64,000 nt of DNA from assembly GCA_040954595.2 (NCBI GenBank), contig CM082592.2, positions 9,796,001 to 9,860,000 on the forward strand, written 5' to 3'. The notes beneath the pieces were generated by a model. The model searched no databases. It was not told the origin of the DNA and saw only the letters and a list, made by a program, of their open reading frames with translations. The position numbers and the translations under genes were made by a program. Positions 11,481-24,700 of the stretch are shown one piece after another (the first letter of the stretch is position 1; each line of letters opens with the position of its first letter). The stretch comes from Balanoglossus misakiensis (taxonomy: Eukaryota; Hemichordata).

Positions 11481-13668
11481 ATGGCAGAGTTTGGTGCACA
11501 CTTAACATCAGCAACTGTGGAGGAAGAGAGACCAACATACTTTGAAGTGCTGGCACAAGAAGGACTAATGTCTGCTATCAGACCGGCTATGAACTATACA
11601 TCCAGAGTAAGATCGCGTAAAAAATAGCTCTCATTATAATAAATATTTCATTTCTGAAACACACCATGTTTATAGAGTTATAATAATACACAACATACTC
11701 AATGTTTTGTTTGATACCAGGTTTTAGCTGAACAGAATCCATCTAGGTATGGTTGGTTGTCATGGTACAGCAATGAAATATATCTGGCAATAGATCTGGT
11801 TTTACAACAACACTTTCTCACAGCGACAAGTGAGTATATTAAAGTTGCTGCTACATCACGAGTGTGCTTGTTTGCCCAATCATGTGTAAAATGAAACTTT
11901 TAAACATCAGGAATCAAGGTTTAATCACTACTCCATTGACTTTTCTCATATATTTTAGGGGCCTCATTTTCTGAAAACTTCTATGGACTGAAACGTGTAC
12001 CACATGTTTGTAGCAACACGCCAACTGCCAACAAACATTCTGGCTTACCAAGAAAGGAACATCTTAAATCTCTCATCTTACTGGTAAGCTGATTTCTTGC
12101 ACTGAAGAGAAAAGATGATGACAACAATGACGAGATGATGATGTCACTTTCCACAGGGCACCATGGGAAATCTGGATCATAACTGACCTCTCACCTTTTT
12201 TTCAGGTCGTCGTTCCATATGTGAAAATCAAGCTGGACGCTTTGTTTGAGAGATGGAAACAAGAATGGGTGGATAGTGTGGGAATTTCCCAGTCAGACAG
12301 GAACACACTGAAAAAAATCAGCCAAGTTTATTTGACTCTTTATCCGTACTTGCACATGGGATGGGAGGTAAAGAATGATTATCTCCCCTGTATCCTCAAG
12401 ACTGCTGGATGTCTTTGTTTTGCCCACTCAAGCAACAACAAAAATTATGGAGCTATTTCCATGTCCTACCTCAATCATCAGCCTTGTTTTCATTTTTATC
12501 TACAGGGAGCTCATTTGTCATACCAATTATCGTATCTGTTCAACAAATCAAGATTCCATTCACCGTTAATTCAATTAGCAGGTAATGTCATCAACCCTGA
12601 AGTTTTATATGGCCATAGGGGTCACCATGGACTCTTTGTGTAGTATTTCAAAATCCACAAGTCTCAACACAGATTAGTGTCATGTTTTATTTTATTCTGA
12701 CAGGAGTAAAACTTCAGCACCTTACAAGAGACGACATGCTGGACCAGATGAAACCACTTCAAAGTCCTTTCACTCAGCAATCCAGGTTGGTTCCATTTTT
12801 CACTAAAGCTATGTTCCTATCACAACATAACACAACATAGTACATGTATATAAGCAAGATTCCATTCTGTTGCAGTTTCAGAGAGAAAGGGAAGGTTTTT
12901 GCCAAGTGGTTACTGGGAGCAGCGGCAATTGGTGTTTCCAACGGTCTCTCTGTAGCCGTCTTCTTTCTGCAGTTCATAGAATGGTGGTATGCAAATGAAA
13001 GTTACAGAAGTACTGCATCGTTGACGGCATTACCAGTGCCAGATCCTCCAAAGGTAAAGTGCAGACTGTAATCATGTATCTTGGTGGTAGTCTGCCCCAC
13101 TGACCATGTAACAGTGCCCTCAGTGACATTAAAACTAAAGAGAGAGAACATAGATGGACTTACGCCATCTTTGAAAAGCGTGTACTCAGAACCACACATT
13201 TTCTCACTTTGCCTGATAGTGATTTCTCATTTATTTTTCAGAAATCCAAAGCAGAATCATTACCAGCTGATGCATCAGTATGTCCACTTTGTTTTAGAAA
13301 AAGAACAAATGACACTGCCCTATCAACATCAGGGTGAGTTATGATTATTTTACTGTCATTAAAGTGAATGAATTTCTTCGCCAGGCTCTTCCATCTATCT
13401 GCTGTACTCCCAATGATTCTTACAGTCAATTGTACTCCCAGTGATCATACCTATATTTATGTCAGCCCAGTTGGAGATAAAAAGGCTTGTGTGGAACAAA
13501 CAGTGTCATGATTATCTTCCTGATGACTCTTACTTTTGTTTTCATCACAGGTATGTTTTCTGCTATCCATGTATCTACACGTACGTCAAGTCGCACAAAT
13601 GCTGTCCGATCACTCAGTATCCGTCAGAACCAGAACAGCTAGTCAAACTCTATCCACCTACTTCATAG
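11481..13668 (+). CDS. PEX12: Peroxin-12, peroxisomal RING E3 ligase subunit
   Basis: Peroxisomal membrane protein of the PEX2-PEX10-PEX12 ubiquitin ligase, which ubiquitinates the import receptor PEX5 for recycling. Nine coding exons: 11481-11606, 11721-11829, 11959-12083, 12206-12367, 12506-12581, 12704-12785, 12876-13053, 13242-13333, 13551-13668. They give 355 residues (human 359). Family landmarks include [11 protein letters not shown] at the start, [13 protein letters not shown], the membrane segment [16 protein letters not shown] and the short interruption [11 protein letters not shown]. The C-terminal RING has CPLC (C300, C303), then VFCYPC and CCPIT, the partial zinc-ligand set typical of PEX12. 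The end LYPPTS matches the family. It is head to head with beta-adaptin. A poly(A) signal is at 13911. Confidence 0.97.
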
Positions 13669-13910
13669 TGGTTTTCATGTGAATTTGCCAGTGAATTTGG
13701 TATTCAGCTATAATCTACTGACTTGGCTGGTCCTTGCATCATTGAGAAGACCAGTCTTATTGTTTTGTAAGATTTAAAAAAAATTCCTGCAGTGTATACT
13801 TAAGCAAGATGTACAATTGTTACGCAAACATTAAAAGTAAACTTTTCAGTTATTATGCATACACCTGTGTATTTAAATGTATATACAAAAAGATGATGGT
13901 GCAATAATGA

Positions 13911-13916
13911 AATAAA
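13911..13916 (+). terminator. Poly(A) signal of PEX12
   Basis: AATAAA about 240 bp after the PEX12 stop and just before the end of the convergent BTB gene at 13972. The 3' ends of these two genes nearly touch. Confidence 0.5.
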
Positions 13917-13971
13917 TGAAATACCAGTAATGGCAGTTCTGAAAAGGGGTAAATTCTTTCTCCTAATTAAA

Positions 13972-15525
13972 TTAGCTAATGAGAAAAGCTCCTATGCTAA
14001 TGGTGAACTGTGTTTGGGGATCAATATTTCCGATTTCTATTGCCACTGCTTGTGTTGAAGGCAAAGTAACGGCACGGTGGTCATTCCTTAAGCTCTTGAT
14101 GCCTCCATATGGGTACTGCTCATGTCTTGGCGGAGGCTCAGACTGGAGTATAGGTCTGGGGCTAAAGAACTGGGACCCATCCCAATCTTCATCACACTGG
14201 GCCATCATCATGGCGGCACGAGCATGGAGCGGCACTCGCATGTGTCTCAGTGCTTCATGGCCCATGTACTCACCAGTGTGCCAAAGCTGTTGCCTGGGCC
14301 CTCGCTGGACAACCCCTGTGCTCCTGTAGACACCTAGGTTGCTGCCATCCCTGGCATTGGTGAGCACATACACCTTGTACTTTTTCTCGACGTGGTCTTC
14401 GCTGGGAAAGACTCTCAGTAAGAGACCCGAGCCGGTGACTTGACAGACTCCCGTCCAGTGGCTGCCGCGGGATTTGGACGGGCCGGAGAATGCATCCGTT
14501 GGCACGAAACGGATCTCCCAGAGAATGTTATTTCGGTCGGGTCGTCTGCAAGCGCTAGCCAGCACCACCGATCGCTGCTGGTGGCAGAAGTGCGGCGAGC
14601 TGTAGCAGCGAGGCAAGTGCTCTTCCCCTTTGAACTCGTTCCTCATGGTCTGAACCAAGGCGTGAAAGCGGTACGCCTCTGCGATGAGTGGTTTCACCAG
14701 CTCCGGGAACCTCTTCGCCAGGTCCGTCTCCTCGATTGCGTACAGCTTGTGCGGATCAATCTGGGAGAAGCGAATCCACTTCATGAGCTGTTTGGTATTC
14801 TCCTCGAGTTCGTCCCGCCTATCAGGCACCAGCAGCCACTTCTGGACGAGAATGAAGAGCGCAAATTCGTCTTCCACGACAACATCCGAACTCTGCAATA
14901 TTTCGCTCATAAAGTCAACATCAAGAGCAAGCCACTCCTCTGTCAGAACGACACTGTCCAACTGAGACAGGATGACCTCCAGACACTTCTCACTCAGACC
15001 TTTGAGGTCAAACTTCCGTGCGTACGACAGCCACCGCATGGCACCCTTGATGTTTCGCTTATCCACTTTGTTAGTCATGTACTCTGAGCAGATCCTGCGA
15101 AGATCTTTGACGTTATATTTATCCGCTAAAAACAACAGTGGCATGACAGACTGAACGCTGAAAGTGGTCGATCCCCTGTACAGGAATGTCAGAAATTCAG
15201 AAAAACACTTGGCACAGTCATCAGACTCCTCAAGCTTGACTTCACCTTGCTGTGATTCCCCCCAATTTGAGCTAGTCAGCATGATTTTGAAGACATCACT
15301 TGACTTGCACAGCATAAACTTGTGGGCATAAAACCTCTGGTCGCCGACTACGAGTGTGATGTCGCTCAATTCAGAATTGTTGTAAAACGAACCAATCTCT
15401 GCAGCAAACCCTTCAAGCGAGCCATGAACTTCAACATCTGTTTCTGGGGGGTCTGGCTTAACACAGGCACTGCAATGATGTGCTGCAGCGCTGCTACTGC
15501 TGCAGTCTTCATCGGATGAGGACAT
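13972..15525 (-). CDS. BTBD17: BTB/BACK-domain protein, BTBD17-like
   Basis: Uninterrupted 517-residue frame. After a Ser-rich N-terminus with several Cys, a BTB/POZ domain spans about residues 45-160 (SELSDITLVVGDQRFYAHKF, then FLTFLYRGSTTFSV). A BACK domain follows at about 165-275 (FDLKGLSEKCLEVI, FALFILVQKWL). The C-terminal half (about 320-517) has no motif I can name, but it is long, conserved-looking and ends TISIGAFLIS. BTB/BACK proteins with such a tail include BTBD17 and galectin-3-binding protein; I favour BTBD17 on overall order, not on a decisive motif. No kelch repeats and no clear signal peptide are present. An acceptor-like atatgcag near 15571 suggests a 5' UTR intron. Convergent with PEX12. 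Confidence 0.8.
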   Translation of the reverse strand: MSSSDEDCSSSSAAAHHCSACVKPDPPETDVEVHGSLEGFAAEIGSFYNNSELSDITLVVGDQRFYAHKFMLCKSSDVFKIMLTSSNWGESQQGEVKLEESDDCAKCFSEFLTFLYRGSTTFSVQSVMPLLFLADKYNVKDLRRICSEYMTNKVDKRNIKGAMRWLSYARKFDLKGLSEKCLEVILSQLDSVVLTEEWLALDVDFMSEILQSSDVVVEDEFALFILVQKWLLVPDRRDELEENTKQLMKWIRFSQIDPHKLYAIEETDLAKRFPELVKPLIAEAYRFHALVQTMRNEFKGEEHLPRCYSSPHFCHQQRSVVLASACRRPDRNNILWEIRFVPTDAFSGPSKSRGSHWTGVCQVTGSGLLLRVFPSEDHVEKKYKVYVLTNARDGSNLGVYRSTGVVQRGPRQQLWHTGEYMGHEALRHMRVPLHARAAMMMAQCDEDWDGSQFFSPRPILQSEPPPRHEQYPYGGIKSLRNDHRAVTLPSTQAVAIEIGNIDPQTQFTISIGAFLIS

Positions 15526-15632
15526 TATTGTCTCTGCTTCAGCGAGATTCTTGCAAGATCTTTAAAACCTGCATATTACATATGAAATTTAAAGACTATT
15601 AAATTCTGATGCACAACATAAAACATTGTTGT

Positions 15633-15665
<33 letters not shown>

Positions 15666-16457
15666 GGATGAGGATGAGGATGATATTTTTGCCGACAACG
15701 TCGGAAAACATCATTTCTTTGTACCCTCCACCCATGAAATAATATAATCTCACTGTATGACTGTCGTGTCGAGTTTCCGGCTACACTAGTCTACTGAGTA
15801 CATGTACTACCCTATGAACATGCGAAGTCATACTTGGTGTCCTGTGTTGTCAAAATCATTCTCATTTCCATAAAAATTATCATAACACACCCACCATCCC
15901 ATTAATGTACGTTTAGCCAAACTAACCTTTGACAACAGCCGATCACAAAAGCGAAAATTTCAGTCTGACAGCCGTTGGGACGTCGGAAAGCAGTGATCCC
16001 TAGTGTAGACGGGCATCTAAGTACGTAACCTTTGACCCCAATCTTGAGCAAGGACGCCATCACTCGGTCACGTTTAAATTTCACAGCCAAGTTGCCTGGG
16101 ATTCTGTTCTTTCTTCCAGTTTCTTTTTCTGTGGCAACAAAAAATGATTTTTGAACTCTTACTGTAACCTCTGAGGAAAACATCTGTTTGTAGCCTCTTT
16201 CTTTTGGGACTAGAAAGATGGAAACGTTAGCTTTCTGTTTTATTTTAAAACCTTTCCCAATCTCTGGGGTCATTGTCGAGGAGGACTGCAGACTACTAAC
16301 CAATCTCACTATTCAACAGTCAGTACACGCATCCAAAGACAAGCCATGGTCCAACACAAACAACTATTGCAAGCTGTACTGGTTTGTTTTATTAAAACCA
16401 GAAATGGTGAAAATAAATACAGCTGATATTTTCAGTTTGAAAATAAAATGTACACTT
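15526..16457. other. Intergenic with GAT microsatellite
   Basis: Contains the probable 5' UTR of the BTB gene and a (gat)n/(gag gat)n run at about 15629-15682. I see no coding signal; open frames here lack conserved features. The right edge adjoins the 3' end of RPLP2. Confidence 0.5.
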
Positions 16458-17250
16458 TTAGTCAAAGAGACCAAAGCCCATATCTTCATCTGACTCCTCT
16501 TCTGATTCTTCTTTCTTTTCTTCCTTTTTCTCTTCAGCGGCTGCAAATGAAAGAATGTTTTTGTGAGACATTTTGCAAGACGATTAAGTGCATAATCTGT
16601 GAGTTAGATTCTGATAAGAAGAATGAAAGAACAGTCCACGATACTGTGTGCATACAGCATTCTTGGTAGTTTCCATACTGAAGGATGTTTATGATGTACT
16701 ACCACTGTCTCTATATTTAACAGAACCTACCTTCAGCAGCTCCACCAGCAGCAGCACCACCACCAGCTGCAACTGCACCACCAGATGGTACTGAAGCCAA
16801 CTTGGCACGTCCTGAAAAATGCAGAACACATCACATAGATTAGACTTGGGCAATATCACAAGCAGAATGGTTAAGAATCACAGATATGTGACCATTTCAT
16901 AAGATCAGTTCTCAGAGACTGTGTTTGATACATCACATATGATCAGCCGAAAGATGGTGATTAACAGTAACTCATCACAGAACTTGTGCAGAACAGGGAG
17001 TCTGTTTTGCAAACTGACAGCGATGTTCGTTTCAATGAAATATCAACTGCCAGATGAGAAATATAAAGAACATCATACCTGCAGCCATCACTTCCTGCAC
17101 ATCTTTTCCGTTCAATTCACTGATGACCTTGTCTAGTTTTTCATCATCTGTTTCAATTCCTACACTGTCGAGGATCTTCTTAATGTCTTTAGCAGATGGG
17201 TTGCCGTTGCCCCCAAGTACAGCTAGAAGATATGCGGCCACGTAACGCAT
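16458..17250 (-). CDS. RPLP2: 60S acidic ribosomal protein P2
   Basis: Lateral-stalk protein of the large ribosomal subunit that recruits and activates translational GTPases. Three coding exons, from the ATG: 17079-17250, 16731-16811, 16458-16540. They total 111 residues (human 115). The N-terminal dimerisation domain starts MRYVAAYLLAVLGGN and includes VGIETDDEKLDKVISELNGK. An Ala/Gly-rich linker follows, then a charged stretch and the invariant tail ESDEDMGFGLFD. The ATG sits one base after a 3' splice site, so the 5' UTR is in an upstream exon. A donor near 17700 (gacttaaa then gtaagtg on the minus strand) is a good candidate for it. Head to head with MED21. Confidence 0.97.
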
Positions 17251-18010
17251 TCTGTGAAACAGAAAGAGTCACAAGATTATGACTCTGACAGCAACAGACC
17301 TACCAACAGTCTACACGTGTTATAGCCTTATATGATATGACTCGTCTTACTGGGGCATGGTTATTACTGTTATGCACATGATTGTGCAAAGGTGTGAATT
17401 GCCCTTTGACAAGATGGTCCTTGTGCATGAATGGGTTCATTATTATAAATGAAACGGCTGAGATGACTTTTTGCATGCTTTATAACAGCGCGTCTTCAAG
17501 TTCACTCCCCCACATGATCACTCCAGCCAGCTCACAACTCTATTTCACGTGTTGTTGGGTGATGGCATTAGTGTTATGGTTGAACTAATGCTAGTTGTAC
17601 CAAACGATCAGATATTTTACTGAAACTTTGTCAAGATACAAATTAACTCTTTATGCAGTCATACTGTCATTTTGGGAGAACATTCTTCGTCGAAACACTT
17701 ACTTTAAGTCTTTCTTAGACACGAAACGTGATCTCGCAGGACTATATGCGAATCAATATGGCGAAAGAGGTCTCCTAACGGGTTTCCCAGCCTGACCTGA
17801 CTTTGTTGAAGCATTGAAATTTAAAGTGTTCGCATTTTTAAAGACAGCGATCTGTATGATAACCAGTGATAAATATACAAAATAATATAATAAAATCTAC
17901 AGTTACAGGCAAATCTTAAAAATCGCACATGTTTTTTGTTTCTTTAATCCGGTGACCTACATACGCGAGACACGAACATGACCCGCACGCAAACCAACAA
18001 ACAAACAATC
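17251..18010. promoter_or_regulatory. Divergent promoter region RPLP2 (-) / MED21 (+)
   Basis: 760 bp between the two start codons, containing the RPLP2 5' UTR exon and intron and the MED21 5' UTR. Transcripts on both strands should start within the 17700-17980 part. Confidence 0.5.
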
Positions 18011-18956
18011 ATGGCGGACCGACTAACTCAGTTGCAAGATGCTGTCAATCAGGTTTGTTCCCTGTGTGCTGGTAAAGTTGTCACTTTAAAAATTGACAGT
18101 GTGTTTCAAAGGATGGTGAAATCCCGTATTGTTTGTACCAACATCAGACGTTTTGGAGCACATGGGTATAATATAAACACATTCACAAATCACAATGCAT
18201 GGCATCCATATGTGTTATTGTCCCAGTTCCCACAGTGCAGTTTGTATGCAAGTATCAATATGAAATTGTCTTATGGAAAACAGGAATTTTGGCTATCGCA
18301 TACGGTATTAATTTTACCTCTCTTCATTTCAGCTGGCAGATCATTTTTGCAACAGCATTGGTGTCCTGCAAGAGGCATCTGTTCCTGGTAAATTCTCTGG
18401 ATTTGACAAGCAAGGCAAGGCCATCTAACTAATTTCTTTCGTGATATAAGGTTGTTAATAGCAGCCTGCTTAGTTTATGCATGATTCTGTCAAATTAAAA
18501 TGAATTCGAAGTTTCAAGATGTCACTTGTTATTGTTTCTTTGATTCCAGAATCATCAGATCAGCTTCAGTCGACAGAAGAAACATCACTGCTCTTTGCCC
18601 AGTTAATTTCCAGAACAGCCAAAGATATTGACGTACTCATAGATTCACTTCCAAGTGAAGACTCCACCACAGAATTACAGGTATGTCAGCTTGACTTGAA
18701 ATGTTTCAATGAACTTTCTATGATGAAACTGTCCAACCTTTATTAAACTGCTACATACTTACATGTATAATCACCTGCTTCCAATCTCTTTCAGAATGCA
18801 AGTTTACAAAGACTTGAGCGGGAGAATGAAGATGCTGCCAAAAAACTGAGTGATATTGTCAAAAAGGGAGAGGTACTACTGGAGAGGATACAGGAAGCCC
18901 TGAAGGACATAGCAGAGGCACAACTACAATCACAGAGCGCACAAATGAACAGATAA
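18011..18956 (+). CDS. MED21: Mediator complex subunit 21
   Basis: Subunit of the Mediator middle module, pairing with MED7, for RNA polymerase II transcription. Four coding exons: 18011-18052, 18333-18414, 18550-18680, 18795-18956, giving 138 residues (human 144). The start [14 protein letters not shown], then [32 protein letters not shown] and the C-terminal helix [20 protein letters not shown] match the family. The second intron begins GC (caag then gcaagg) and ends ag; only this boundary gives the correct phase (G joined to AA for Glu). The C-terminal half is predicted coiled coil. A poly(A) signal aataaa lies at 19412. Confidence 0.96.
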
Positions 18957-19504
18957 CACTTGGAGTTTCAGTTTTCAAAGTGATTTTTTTATTTGCCGTG
19001 AATTGACTATGTGCAAGGGTAAACACACAGCCTGGTTTCCAGCTTACTGCAGAAACTATACTTGGACGTCAAGCCAGAGACATCAGAACCTTATAAAAGT
19101 AGTTCAAAAATCTTGCAAACCAATGATAAAGAGACAATTGTAGCTTTGATTCAGTGCAAAAATATCTTGAAATATTTTTTTCAATGCCTGTGTGGACAGC
19201 TCTGATGTATATAAATATATGTGTATATAATTTATGAAAAAATATATCAATATTTCCATTTTTTCAAAGTGTTTACTTGTAAACAGCCAGCTCAGGCAAG
19301 ACGGTATTTAGTGAATGATAGATTTATCTTTGTTTTGATTTAGTAAATGACAAACTGAAGAGTGTAAACTTGTCTACATTTCCCATATTGGTAGCAACTT
19401 TTTAGACTTCAAATAAATGACTTTTTTTATCTCAACTGTCGTCACTTGTCATGTCTTGGGAAAACACAATGAGTATCGTACCCCAACTCGGACAGATACT
19501 GATC
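18957..19504. other. MED21 3' UTR and convergent gene end
   Basis: 3' UTR sequence with aataaa at 19412-19417, about 90 bp before the stop of the convergent gene at 19505. Nothing else recognised. Confidence 0.6.
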
Positions 19505-21412
<1,908 letters not shown>

Positions 21413-21722
21413 TGTCACATACACATACCGTGCCAGACCAGAGAGACAGACATGAACACACACACACTGGTACCTCAAACAGTAAAGCGCCACCACTGTC
21501 TGCTACTTTTATACTGTTTTGCGGCATGTTGCAAACAAATAAACCATATGCACGTTACAGAAATTGCGATGTTTTTCAACCTAGCCTTATCGGCAATATT
21601 CACTTCGAAGACATAGAATCATATAAAGGCAAACATGAAAAGAAAACCCTTCGCAGTTATTGTTTACAGTGTAGTTTCGTTTTTACGACACCCGTAAAAC
21701 AGTAAATCTATGTATATCCAAG
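21413..21722. promoter_or_regulatory. Compact divergent promoter, unknown gene (-) / ZCCHC8 (+)
   Basis: Only about 310 bp separate the two start codons. Both 5' UTRs and both promoters must fit here, or overlap the first exons. It includes a (ca)n tract at about 21458-21466. Confidence 0.55.
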
Positions 21723-24700
21723 ATGGCTGAAAACAGTGCTGGGGATTTCTTTGGCGACAGTTCTTTGTTTGATGAGTTTGGTGGTGGTCCTCGGTCAAGT
21801 AGTGAAGAATCGGATGAAGGCGAAGACGAAGTCATAAACGACAGGGGGAAATATGAGGAAGAAATAAGTCAACTTCGAAGAGAAAATATCCTTTGGATCT
21901 TCACGTTCGTCTGTCCATACAACGGACTGGTCGACGTGACCAAGTCAACGACAATGTGTCATGCGTATGATCGTGTACGGTGTATATCGTAGTTAATGAC
22001 GATGAGCTTGCTTTACAGTCCCTTAGCTCCCCTATGTATCCAGTTAGTCTGTGAACTGTCAAAACAGTCCGTAATTGTAGCCCCGGCCCTGATACCAACG
22101 ACCATTGTGTGTAAACATGCCTGCAAAGGTCATTGCCCTAATAACAGGAAGTGTGGAACAACGAGTAATTCAGTGACACTTTCATTTTACTAGATCCACG
22201 TCTTGTTTCATTACTACAGCTTTTTTCCATCATAAATCATGTTGTACATGTATTATTTCAAACAAAAATTATCCTTAACTCTTGGCACATTTGCAGTTAA
22301 AACAGAAACTGAGATTGCTGATCAGGAATAGGTAAAAACGAATTCTGTACATTTCTTGCCAACCAAAGTAAACTGCAGAATTTCTTTTTTGTTTGCTGGT
22401 ACAACTTTGATGGTGATAAATCAGTGTTCATTTTGTTTGCCTACTACAGTGATGTGACCATTGAGAATCCAGGCAGTGATGGACCTGTAGCACAAGTCAT
22501 CGTCATGAACAATGATGTTGCCAAGTAAGTGTCACATACCTGTAAGACTTTGGAAATGCCAAAGTCTGCAAACTTCACAAAAGACTCATAATTTAGCTTT
22601 GGTGGGAGAACTATCACAAGATGTCCAGTTCATTGTACACAATTAATCTTGTCATTCATCTTTTACAGGAAATATCACCAAGACCTTGAAGACTTCATGG
22701 TTAAACTGTCAAGTCAAGATCAATATAATTTACAAGAGACCGATTCAGAGAGAATGAAACCTCCTCCTCAGGTGAAAATGATTATTTTGTGTATCTAGTG
22801 AAACATAATTTTTCTGTTCCCAGATTAGAATGGTAAAGGCTGTTCATCTTAGTGTAATTTATTTAACCAGGTCACGTGTATCTGTATCTGTTTCCAGAAC
22901 TCAGCTGTTGTGCTTGAAAAGGACCAAAAGACAACAGAATCTCCATTGGTGAAGATGCAGCAAGCATTCACAGCAATCAGTAATGTGCAATACTACAGTG
23001 GTTTCTGCATTGATCAGCTTGGGAGACCTCTCATAGACCACAATCCACAACTCACCGGTTGGGAGACACCCCTGTATCCTACACAGATTCTTTTTTGGCA
23101 GGTGAAAAAATGTTGGTGATGTCAGGGGTCAAATAGATTTTCCATGTCATGAGTTTCACTCTATGGCTTGAAGTTTTGTTATCCAGAATTTCATTGTATC
23201 CGTTAACCTGATACAGGGTGATACAGAACTTTTGATGTTTTAGGGATTGACTGTGAAACGGTATAACAAAAGTGATATTAATTTTCCTGAATGGGAGCTA
23301 GTTACCAGCAAGTGTTCATGGAATCTTTACCGTTGGAAGATGATGGTTCAAAGCCCAAGAAGAAAACGTAAGTATCGACAGTTCCAAGGTTACCTCAATA
23401 CCAGATACCAAGACTAAGGTTCGTTGACTTTGAGTCACTCACTGGGATTTTTTTTTTGTACATTTGCAGAAAAATGAAACCATTATGTTTCAACTGTGGC
23501 AAGGAAGACCATTCACTGAGAGATTGTCCCATGGTAGGTCATCATATGAAACGTACTTAGTACTTACAGTACCCTAAGATTTCTATTTCAAATGAGCGAA
23601 TAGAAAGTCCATCATCTTGTATTCTTGAGCAACTTCCATTGAAATCTTCACTTCTTTCAGCCTCGTGATCATGCCAAGATCAACCAGAATCGGCAACAAT
23701 TCAAGAGTCATTTCGGCGCATCGCCACGATCAAATCGATATCACGTTGATGAGGAAGAACTAGCCAAAAGGTTCCCAAATGTTAAGCCTGGAATCATCAG
23801 GTAAAAAATTCTGTAAAGTACATGTAGGATAGTTCACGAGATGTCAACATCCACATGACCAATAGGCATTCATTTTACATGACAGGAGCTTCAAAAATCT
23901 TCAGAGGAGCCATCTGATTGGTTTGTGTGTCAAAAACATTTTGGGTGTGTCACATGCATTCTGACATGTTCTCTCATTGTCTCGTTCTATCTCCCTGACT
24001 TCCATCACACACACACACACACAACAGCGATGCACTGAAAGAAGCCCTAGGCATAGGACCACACCAGCTGCCACCGTTCATCTATCAAATGAGACTGCAT
24101 GGCTACCCTCCTGGTCACATGAAAGAAGCTGAAATTGAAACATCTGGGATAACCATGTATAACAACAAAGGAAGAGGTTAGAAAGATTGACTAAAATTAC
24201 AATAAAACCTCCAAGGTTTTTTCAAAAACACATAAAATTAAAAGAACACAAGTTTGGGTTAGAGAAAGTATTTGAATTTCAAAGTACTCACCGATTGAAA
24301 CTCTAACTGTGTATCTTGCACAGCATCAAAGATATCTTTGCTAGATCAACCAATGATTCTGACAATGTCTAATTTGAATATCTGTACTTCTGGGTTTCAG
24401 CCACTACAGACACGGGTGATGAACTAGAATATGGTGAGATCACGGAAGAGGAGAGACGACCCATGTATGATCAGTGCAAGATAATAGAGTACCCAGGATT
24501 CAATGTCCCCCTACTACCAGGATATGTTGATGTAAGAACTTTTGGACAATTTTAGAGTCATTCTGGCGTGCGAAAATGCAGACAAGGTTCCAGAATAGAC
24601 TGGGTTCAGTTTAGACAGCTTTTACTGTATTGTTTTATAGCTCACGGGAAACGACTACGGGAAGTGAAAGACTCATTCTTGTCTAGAACGCTAACTTTAG

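Noticed and set aside
14440-15087. 215-residue plus-strand frame
   Set aside because: Antisense shadow of the BTB/BACK gene, with no family features.
16690-16710. ccactgtct-like match to the transposon core in the RPLP2 intron
   Set aside because: Only nine bases match and nothing else of the terminus is present; expected by chance.
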